Assembly: GCA_934691925.1 (NCBI GenBank)
Contig: CAKUTI010000027.1
Location: 1-27,225 of the forward strand
DNA from: an uncultured Treponema sp.
GTDB taxonomy: Bacteria; Spirochaetota; Spirochaetia; Treponematales; Treponemataceae
Length of the DNA stretch: 27,225 nt
Direction: 5' to 3'
The notes under the pieces: model-generated
What the model was told of the DNA's origin: nothing
The model's input: only the letters and a program-made list of their open reading frames with translations
Databases searched by the model: none
Translations under genes and position numbers: made by a program
In this document: positions 22,817 through 27,225 of the stretch, one piece after another
Layout of the letters: each line of letters opens with the position of its first letter
Numbering within the stretch: the first letter of the stretch is position 1

Positions 22817-24916
22817 ATGAAGAAAATTATTGATTTTATAAAAAGTCCGAAAAGCGACTTGATTTTGTTCTTTTTGCTTGTTCTGTTCGCAAATCTTGTC
22901 TCGACAAAAAGTTTTGCCCGCCTTGATTTGACATCTCCAAAATCCTACTCGCTTTCTCAAAAGTCAAAGCAGGTTGTAAAGACTTTGGAAGAGCCTCTTT
23001 CTGTGAAAGTTTTTTTCACGGAAAATCTTCCGGCGCCTTACTCGACTGTTTACCAGTACATAAAAGATATTTTGGTTGAGTACAAAGGCAACGCGAACAA
23101 GAATTTCAGCTATGAATTTGCGGATATGAAAAGAGCAGAAAACGAAAATCTTGCGCGCTCATACGGAATTTCACAGGTTCAGATTCAGGAGCTTAAAAAC
23201 AACGAAGTCGGATTCAAGCAGGCGTGGATGGGGCTTGCGATTATTTACGCAGACAGAATTGAAGCCTTGAACCAGCTGACTTCTTCCGACGGTCTTGAAT
23301 ACAAAATCACGGCAAAAATCGAGGAGATGGTTTCGACAACTTCCGCGCTTGCGGGGCTTTCAGGCAACGCGAAGCTCACGCTTTATCTGTCGGATTCTCT
23401 TGCGAAATTCAAAATCATCGGCTTTTCGGATTTGTCTTCTGAAATCCAGAAAATTTTCAGCGAAGTGAACAAGAAGAATCTTAACCGCCTTGAATTTGCA
23501 AGAATCGACCCGAGCGAAGCGGAAATTCCTTCTCTTTCTGAAAAATACGGAATTCAGGTTTTGAACTGGAAAGACGAAAACGGCTCTGAACATTCTGGCG
23601 TTATAGGCCTCGTTCTTGAATACGGCGAAAAATTCAATCTTCTTTCTATTAAAATGGGACGCGATTTGTTCGGCAGAAATATGATTGTGGGCGATGACGA
23701 GCTGGAAAGCGATTTGGAAGATTCTCTAAAATCGCTTGTCTCAAAATCTGAGGAAATCGGCTACATCACAGGACACGGCGAGCTTGACATCAGCGATTCA
23801 AAAAACGGAGCCGGAATGTTTGAAAAGCTCGTTTCCGACAGATACACATTCAAGGAAATTGACCTTAAAAACGAGGAAATCCCTTCGAGCCTTGCAAGCA
23901 TTGTGATTGACGGCCCGAAATCTTCTTTTACAGACGAGGAGCTTTACAAAATTGACCAATATCTGCTTCGCGGCGGAAATATTCTGCTTTTTGCGGACGC
24001 TTTCGACGAAAAAATTCCAGAAGGCGAAATGGCTTACTATATGCAGCCGACTTACACGCCTGTTTCAGCGAATCTTGAGAAAAATCTTGAGAAGTACGGA
24101 ATTTCACTCGGAAAAAATTACGTAATGGATAAAAGCTGCTTTAGCCGGAACGCTCAGAACTACGGAAAAGTCAATTTTTACTTTGCTCCGCTGCTTCAAA
24201 AAGACGGCTTGAGCCAGAAAAATCCAATCACGAAAAATCTCGGCTACGTGATAATGATTCAAAACAGCTCGGTTGATATTTTGAGCGATGAAAAATCCCA
24301 GAAAAATCCTGACTTGAACTTTACGGTTCTCGCAAAATCTTCGCCTGAATCCTGGACGGTTGAAAAAGACATCTCGACAAATCCGCTTGCGATTTCTGTT
24401 CCGGCTGATTCCTCAAAATTCAAAAGCGAAAATCTCGCGGTTCTTGTTGAGGGAAAATTCAATTCCGCGTTCGATTCTGCGCCAAATAACGATTCCGCAA
24501 GCGAAAATAAAAACGTCGAAAATGCCGGAAGTGGAAACGAAAATCTTTCGTCAAAAACGCATCTTTCAAAATCGGTTCAGAACGGAAAACTTCTCGTGGT
24601 TTCAAGCTCCAAGCTCACAACTTCGCAGCTTCTCGACGAAAACGGAAGCGAGCCAGTCTCGCTTTTTGTCCGGAACGCGGTTGACTATCTGAACGGCGAA
24701 AGCGACCTTTGCGAAATGCGCACAAAAGGACTTTCGCTTAACGTTCTGAGCGTGAAAAGTCCGCAGGCGGCAACGGCGGCAAAATATTTCAACGAGATTG
24801 GTCTTGCGCTCTTGGTTGCGGTTGCCGGACTTCTGGTTCTTGTGAAAATCCGTGCGAGAAAGCGCGCAATCCGGGCAAAATACAATCCGAACGATGAGCG
24901 CGTAATCGAAAAATAA
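22817..24916 (+). CDS. GldG-family auxiliary protein of the ABC transporter
   Basis: 699 aa. An N-terminal membrane anchor (LILFFLLVLFANLVS, about 14-28) is followed by RLDLTSPKSYSLSQKSKQVV, a standard feature of the ABC_transp_aux (PF09822) family, and VKVFFTENLPAPYS. The large middle part is extracytoplasmic and includes a GHGELDI region (about 319-325). A Ser/Asn/Glu-rich linker (about 555-590) comes before a C-terminal transmembrane helix (LALLVAVAGLLVLV) and a basic cytoplasmic tail. In Bacteroidetes, GldA/F/G are linked to gliding, but homologues are widespread in non-gliders, where the substrate is unknown. AAAGGT precedes the ATG. It is 24 bp after the permease gene, in the same operon. 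Confidence 0.9.
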   Translation: MKKIIDFIKSPKSDLILFFLLVLFANLVSTKSFARLDLTSPKSYSLSQKSKQVVKTLEEPLSVKVFFTENLPAPYSTVYQYIKDILVEYKGNANKNFSYEFADMKRAENENLARSYGISQVQIQELKNNEVGFKQAWMGLAIIYADRIEALNQLTSSDGLEYKITAKIEEMVSTTSALAGLSGNAKLTLYLSDSLAKFKIIGFSDLSSEIQKIFSEVNKKNLNRLEFARIDPSEAEIPSLSEKYGIQVLNWKDENGSEHSGVIGLVLEYGEKFNLLSIKMGRDLFGRNMIVGDDELESDLEDSLKSLVSKSEEIGYITGHGELDISDSKNGAGMFEKLVSDRYTFKEIDLKNEEIPSSLASIVIDGPKSSFTDEELYKIDQYLLRGGNILLFADAFDEKIPEGEMAYYMQPTYTPVSANLEKNLEKYGISLGKNYVMDKSCFSRNAQNYGKVNFYFAPLLQKDGLSQKNPITKNLGYVIMIQNSSVDILSDEKSQKNPDLNFTVLAKSSPESWTVEKDISTNPLAISVPADSSKFKSENLAVLVEGKFNSAFDSAPNNDSASENKNVENAGSGNENLSSKTHLSKSVQNGKLLVVSSSKLTTSQLLDENGSEPVSLFVRNAVDYLNGESDLCEMRTKGLSLNVLSVKSPQAATAAKYFNEIGLALLVAVAGLLVLVKIRARKRAIRAKYNPNDERVIEK

Positions 24917-24932
24917 ATTATTGGAGAAAATT

Positions 24933-25508
24933 ATGAATAAAATTTATTTTCGGAAAATCATTCTTTTTGGCGCAGTTGTTGTTCTCGCGCTTATTTTTGC
25001 AGTTCAGACGGCTGTCTCTTCGCGCTCGTCTGAAAAAGTCTTTAAATTCGACAGCGATTTTGACGCGATTTCAATTTCTTCAGAAGAAAACGGCTCGCTT
25101 GAATTAAAACGCGACGGAAATATCTGGAAAATCGGCGATGAAGAAGTTGAAGAAATCAGGGCTGAAAGATTTGTTTCCGCGTTGAAGCAAGTCAAAACGC
25201 TCGGCGTTGTCTCAAAATCCGACGATGAAAATGTTTCAGAACGCTACGGCTTTTCAGATTCTCAAAAAATCTCTGTAAAGGCAAGCACGGCTGAAAAAGA
25301 CGTTGTTGCGCTTGAAATCGGAAAAGACGCGGCAGGCGGACAGCAAAATTATGTGAAAATCAGCGGCTCAAAAGGAATTTACCTTGCTTCTGGCGCGCTA
25401 AAAAGCACTTTCAGTATTAAAAAAGATGAAATTGTGAAAAAAGCGGAAGAAAAGCAGACTGAATCAGCTGAAAATTCGCCTGTTGAAAATGAAACGGCAG
25501 AAAAATAA
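24933..25508 (+). CDS. DUF4340-type membrane-anchored protein
   Basis: 191 aa with an N-terminal membrane anchor (IILFGAVVVLALIFAVQ, about 8-24) and a single DUF4340-like unit: LELKRDGNIWKIG, RAERFVSALKQVKTL, and EIGKDAAGGQQNYVKISG. Full-length relatives downstream of GldG-like genes often hold two or more such units and exceed 300 aa, so this is a short version. It ends in an acidic low-complexity tail and a normal stop codon, not a frameshift. The ATG at 24933 has GGAG six nt upstream; an ATG four codons earlier overlaps that site and is rejected. It is the last gene of the ABC operon, with a strong terminator 25 bp later. Confidence 0.8.
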   Translation: MNKIYFRKIILFGAVVVLALIFAVQTAVSSRSSEKVFKFDSDFDAISISSEENGSLELKRDGNIWKIGDEEVEEIRAERFVSALKQVKTLGVVSKSDDENVSERYGFSDSQKISVKASTAEKDVVALEIGKDAAGGQQNYVKISGSKGIYLASGALKSTFSIKKDEIVKKAEEKQTESAENSPVENETAEK

Positions 25509-25533
25509 AGAGTTGTTTTGACTGATAAAAATC

Positions 25534-25573
25534 AAAGCCCGGTGTAAAACGGAATATACACCGGGCTTTTTTT
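25534..25573 (+). terminator. Strong intrinsic terminator of the ABC operon
   Basis: A perfect 13 bp stem AAAGCCCGGTGTA (25534-25546) / TACACCGGGCTTT (25557-25569) with a 10 nt loop, continuing into T7. It insulates the toxin-like modules from the operon. Confidence 0.93.
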
Positions 25574-25601
25574 ATGAAAGCGAATCGTTTTTTATCAAAA
25601 C

Positions 25602-25631
25602 TTGTACAGTATAAATATTTTTATGTTAAAC
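25602..25631 (+). promoter_or_regulatory. Promoter of toxin-like mRNA 1
   Basis: TTGTAC (25602-25607), 18 bp spacer, TTAAAC (25626-25631). The predicted start near 25638 lies about 3 nt before GGAAATGCC, at the same relative place as in copy 2. Confidence 0.5.
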
Positions 25632-25637
25632 TAAATT

Positions 25638-25720
25638 ATTGGAAATGCCTGATTAGAAAGGCGGCGTCTCCCGAACTCAACCGGCTCTGCCGGAAATTTG
25701 AAAGAGGGAGGCTTGCAAAG
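25638..25720 (+). other. Structured 5' leader of toxin-like mRNA 1
   Basis: GGAAATGCCTGATTA (25641-25655) can pair over 15 bp, with one U-G pair, with TAATCGGGCATTTCC downstream of the gene (25879-25893). GTCTCCC (25666-25672) can pair with the ribosome-binding region GGGAGGC (25706-25712), enclosing a hairpin CCGGC-TCT-GCCGG (25681-25693). Each helix has a covarying counterpart in copy 2 at 26012-26091. Confidence 0.7.
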
Positions 25721-25804
25721 ATGACGACTTACGAAGTTCTTTCGTTGGCTATTAACTTAACTGCTCTGATTCTTTCGGCTCTCACTTACCTTAAAAATAA
25801 GTAG
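25721..25804 (+). CDS. Short hydrophobic peptide, putative type I toxin (holin-like/TxpA-like), copy 1
   Basis: A 27 aa peptide: MTTYEVLSLAINL followed by TALILSALTYLKNK. One transmembrane helix with a basic C-terminus resembles the small 'putative holin-like toxin' peptides (M-T-x-Y-E-x-L start) and TxpA/BsrG-type toxins known from Firmicutes, which act on the inner membrane. The frame is open upstream to 25574, but AGAGGGAGG (25703-25711) lies 9 nt before this ATG and the upstream codons coincide with RNA structure, so the short form is chosen. The ribosome-binding site is predicted to be hidden in a leader hairpin. A convergent antisense RNA begins at about 25895 and ends just past the stop codon. 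Toxicity is inference from architecture and peptide type. Confidence 0.65.
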   Translation: MTTYEVLSLAINLTALILSALTYLKNK

Positions 25805-25807
25805 AGT

Positions 25808-25895
25808 AAAAAAGTAAAGCCGCCAAGTCCTGACACCACTTTGACGGCTTTATAGTCCAAATGTGGAGACGACCGACTTAATCGGGCATTTCCTT
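25808..25895 (-). ncRNA. Convergent antisense RNA (putative antitoxin) 1
   Basis: About 88 nt. The promoter is at 25930-25902. The RNA would begin with AAGGAAATGCCCGATTAAG, nearly the same as the 5' end of the toxin-like mRNA, and is fully complementary to that mRNA's 3' part. It ends with an intrinsic terminator: stem AAAGCCG (25851-25845) / CGGCTTT (25822-25816) with inner pairs, then ACUUUUUU ending at 25808. This is the arrangement of txpA/ratA in Bacillus subtilis, where the antisense RNA overlaps the toxin mRNA 3' end. Confidence 0.7.
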
Positions 25896-25901
25896 TTCTT
25901 T

Positions 25902-25930
25902 AATCTAGCACGCTTTCTTTGTTTCGTCAA
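25902..25930 (-). promoter_or_regulatory. Promoter of antisense RNA 1
   Basis: Leftward TTGACG (25930-25925), 17 bp spacer, TAGATT (25907-25902). The promoter is identical, spacer included, to that of antisense RNA 2 and closer to consensus than the mRNA promoters. Confidence 0.78.
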
Positions 25931-25976
25931 ACTGCGGGTGATAATTTCGCCTTTGCTGAAATTGCCTTTACTTGTG

Positions 25977-26005
25977 TATACATTATAAAAATCTTCTGCT
26001 ACTAT
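25977..26005 (+). promoter_or_regulatory. Promoter of toxin-like mRNA 2
   Basis: TATACA (25977-25982), 17 bp spacer, TACTAT (26000-26005). The predicted start near 26012 lies about 3 nt before GGAAATGCC, as in copy 1. Confidence 0.4.
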
Positions 26006-26011
26006 AAATTC

Positions 26012-26091
26012 ATTGGAAATGCCTGAACTGGCGTGCTATCTCCCAAACTCGACTGGCTTATGCCAGAATCTGAAAAATGGGAGACACGTTT
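26012..26091 (+). other. Structured 5' leader of toxin-like mRNA 2
   Basis: GGAAATGCCTGAAC (26015-26028) can pair over 14 bp with GTTCGGGCATTTCC (26268-26281). TCTCCCA (26039-26045) pairs perfectly with TGGGAGA (26078-26084), which holds the ribosome-binding site, around an inner hairpin CTGGC-TTAT-GCCAG (26053-26066). Confidence 0.7.
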
Positions 26092-26202
26092 ATGACTTTA
26101 GACGAAATTATTTTGATGGCAAAGACATTTGTTGATTTGCTTGATAAACTTATTCGGTTAGTTATAGACATTCTCTCTTACAGTAAAAATAAGAAGAGAT
26201 AA
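26092..26202 (+). CDS. Short hydrophobic peptide, putative type I toxin, copy 2
   Basis: A 36 aa peptide starting MTLDEIILMAKTFVDLL and ending DILSYSKNKKR. It has one amphipathic or transmembrane helix and a strongly basic C-terminus. It shares with copy 1 the M-T-x-x-E start and the S/T-Y-x-K-N-K ending, but the middle is diverged and nine residues longer. GGGAG (26079-26083) is 8 nt before the ATG. Like copy 1 it is flanked by a structured leader and a convergent antisense RNA, whose terminator overlaps its stop codon. It is too short for standard gene finders. Function as a membrane toxin is inferred. Confidence 0.62.
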   Translation: MTLDEIILMAKTFVDLLDKLIRLVIDILSYSKNKKR

Positions 26203-26284
26203 AAATATAGCCGCCCAAGTTTGACACACAGGGAGCGGCTATTCACTGCTTGTGGAGATAACCCGATGTTCGGGCATTTCCTTT
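26201..26284 (-). ncRNA. Convergent antisense RNA (putative antitoxin) 2
   Basis: About 84 nt. The promoter is at 26319-26291. The RNA would begin AAAGGAAATGCCCGAAC, contain hairpin CCCGA-ACA-TCGGG (26275-26263) and end with terminator stem ATAGCCGC (26242-26235) / GCGGCTAT (26214-26207) followed by AUUUUU. Compared with copy 1, the terminator stem and hairpin change on both sides, keeping the pairs. Confidence 0.7.
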
Positions 26285-26290
26285 ATCTTT

Positions 26291-26319
26291 AATCTAGCAC
26301 GCTTTCTTTGTTTCGTCAA
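26291..26319 (-). promoter_or_regulatory. Promoter of antisense RNA 2
   Basis: Leftward TTGACG (26319-26314), 17 bp spacer, TAGATT (26296-26291), identical to copy 1. It lies within a block of about 70 bp that is almost unchanged between copies and includes the hairpin GGGTGATAATTTCACCC (26326-26342), which may end the rightward toxin mRNA. Confidence 0.78.
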
Positions 26320-26357
26320 ACCGCCGGGTGATAATTTCACCCTTGCTAAAATTGCTT

Positions 26358-26606
26358 TTAATTCATAGCTATCTTTGTGGAATTGAAATATAAATCATCA
26401 GGACATATGTCCTGTCCGTTTGCCCATTCAATGTTGAATCCATTTGGACGCACTGTCTTAAAGTAAGAAGGATTTTTTAATTCTCCAAACCACGAGCCTT
26501 TTATGTATGGTTTTACATCGAAAAGCTTTGTTTCACCGTTGTCAAATTTTAAATTTAGCTTGTAGTCATTTTCAGGAGTTACGTTTATAACAGTCGGTCT
26601 TAGCAT
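26358..26606 (-). CDS. DUF2442 protein
   Basis: 82 aa. The DUF2442 pattern is clear: an N-terminal VTPENDYKLNLKFDNGETKLFDV, then GSWFGELKNPSYFKTVRPN and a terminal NGFNIEWANGQDICPDDLY. The function is unknown. DUF2442 genes very often sit next to DUF4160 genes, as here, and such pairs have been suggested to be toxin-antitoxin-like without firm proof. The ATG at 26606 has GAGG with 6 nt spacing; the ATG two codons earlier (26612) overlaps that site and is less likely. It follows the DUF4160 gene closely on the same strand, so the two are one operon. Confidence 0.88.
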   Translation of the reverse strand: MLRPTVINVTPENDYKLNLKFDNGETKLFDVKPYIKGSWFGELKNPSYFKTVRPNGFNIEWANGQDICPDDLYFNSTKIAMN

Positions 26607-26617
26607 ATTCATCCTCG

Positions 26618-26884
26618 TTATTTCAACGGATCGATTTTGAAGAATTGCTCGCCTTCACCAAGAAGCTTCCAGTTCGCCTGCAAGTCTTCCTTATGAATCT
26701 CAATCCATGCCTCAACAAGTTTTTTCTTTGAAGTCGGAATTTTGCCTTCGAGCTGTTCACCTTCTAAAGAAAACACGGATTCGTCATCTCCGCAAATAAC
26801 GTGAATGTGCGGAACATGATGCTTTCCACCATGTTCGCTTTGCATTCTGATTATAATTCCATAAAACATTGAGATTACAGGCAT
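26618..26884 (-). CDS. DUF4160 protein
   Basis: 88 aa. It has the DUF4160 hallmarks: MPVISMFYGIIIRM, then EHGGKHHVPHIHV with the conserved histidines, and VEAWIEIHKEDLQANW. The function is unknown. The His-rich PHIHV suggests a metal or nucleic-acid site, but this is inference. GGAGG lies about 8 nt before the ATG. It is the upstream partner of the DUF2442 gene and lies 35 bp after the end of a DNA methyltransferase gene on the same strand. Confidence 0.9.
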   Translation of the reverse strand: MPVISMFYGIIIRMQSEHGGKHHVPHIHVICGDDESVFSLEGEQLEGKIPTSKKKLVEAWIEIHKEDLQANWKLLGEGEQFFKIDPLK

Positions 26885-26919
26885 TTTTGATTCCTCCTTG
26901 CTGTAAATATAGCACAGAT

Positions 26920-27225
26920 TTACCGCTTTTGCGTCATTTTTTCATATATCTCAAACAGGCGCGATACAATTTCACTTTCGCTCAAGTCCATCGGAAATCC
27001 GTACGCCTGCATAACGGCGCGGTCGTTTTCCCTGTGGGCTTTGCGGAGGTCGGCAGGCATGAACGTTTCATCGTAAAGGTCGGCAAGGGAGCAGTCCGGA
27101 TATTTTGCGCGCGCGTCGAGAATTTTCTGGGCGGTCGCTTCAATCCGCTGGATTTCAGCAGAAGACAGGACACAGGAATCAGGACTCAGTTTCTGGAGTT
27201 TACAAGCGAAAACGTCATTTTCCTG
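26920..27225 (-). CDS. C-terminal fragment of an MmeI-like class I SAM-dependent DNA methyltransferase
   Basis: The frame read leftward from the window edge gives 101 residues and a TAA at 26922-26920. It contains ILDARAKYPDCSLADLYD, then MPADLRKAH and DRAVMQAYGF, the characteristic tail of large MmeI/type IIG-like restriction-modification or methyltransferase proteins (the 'LADLYD..MP..LRKAH..ND.AV..AYG' pattern). The catalytic and endonuclease parts lie outside the window, so whether it is an R-M enzyme or a BREX/DISARM-type methylase cannot be decided. Confidence 0.75.
   Translation of the reverse strand, partial: QENDVFACKLQKLSPDSCVLSSAEIQRIEATAQKILDARAKYPDCSLADLYDETFMPADLRKAHRENDRAVMQAYGFPMDLSESEIVSRLFEIYEKMTQKR

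Noticed and set aside
25574..25720. N-terminal extension of toxin-like peptide 1 to a 76 aa protein
   Set aside because: The upstream codons coincide with the promoter and structured leader, copy 2 has no such extension, and the strong ribosome-binding site belongs to the ATG at 25721.
26982..27173. Leftward 63 aa frame near the right edge
   Set aside because: Wrong frame of the methyltransferase tail, which is read in frame from 27225 to 26920.

Overview
The window looks like a chromosomal segment of a spirochaete, most likely a gut- or rumen-type Treponema. This is inferred from the Gram-negative envelope genes (a lipoprotein with a Cys lipobox, a small beta-barrel-like protein, a DUF4105/Lnb-type periplasmic protein), GldA/GldF/GldG-like transport genes, moderate G+C, and spacers with homopolymer tracts and short tandem palindromes. 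No rRNA, tRNA, transposase or CRISPR array was seen.

Layout. 1-155: 5' end of a leftward sodium:neurotransmitter symporter gene. 295-1500: rightward DUF4143 ATPase, followed by a 40-41 bp palindromic repeat array. 1936-4668 (leftward): Big_2 lipoprotein behind a poly-C promoter tract, then purB. 4959-6626 (rightward): acyl-CoA synthetase. 6709-17201 (leftward): ASKHA/RACo-like activator, small outer-membrane-like protein, YigZ, DUF975-like membrane protein, ParC, DUF4105 protein, DUF3015 protein and ParE. parC, the membrane protein, YigZ and the beta-barrel protein overlap end to start and form one operon. 17329-19942 (rightward): COG2426 exporter, CadD-like transporter, CYTH protein, periplasmic TPR protein, then a 22 bp tandem repeat array. 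20154-20867 (leftward): HAD phosphatase. 20978-25508 (rightward): an ABC system (ATPase, permease, GldG-like auxiliary protein) plus a DUF4340 protein, closed by a strong terminator.

The most interesting part is 25600-26345. Two tandem, diverged copies of what looks like a type I toxin-antitoxin module lie here. Each has a short hydrophobic peptide gene (27 and 36 codons), a 5' leader that hides its ribosome-binding site in a hairpin, a 14-15 nt stretch at the mRNA 5' end that can pair with the region downstream of the gene, and a convergent antisense RNA of about 85-90 nt with a good promoter and an intrinsic terminator. The two copies differ by paired, compensatory changes in four helices, so the RNA folds appear to be selected. 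To its right are a DUF2442/DUF4160 pair and the 3' end of an MmeI-like DNA methyltransferase, which suggests an accessory or defence-type region.

A second theme is start codons that sit only 6-8 nt after a -10 hexamer without a Shine-Dalgarno sequence (DUF4143 ATPase, purB, parE, COG2426 exporter; parC and the HAD gene are similar but looser). This suggests leaderless or near-leaderless transcripts.
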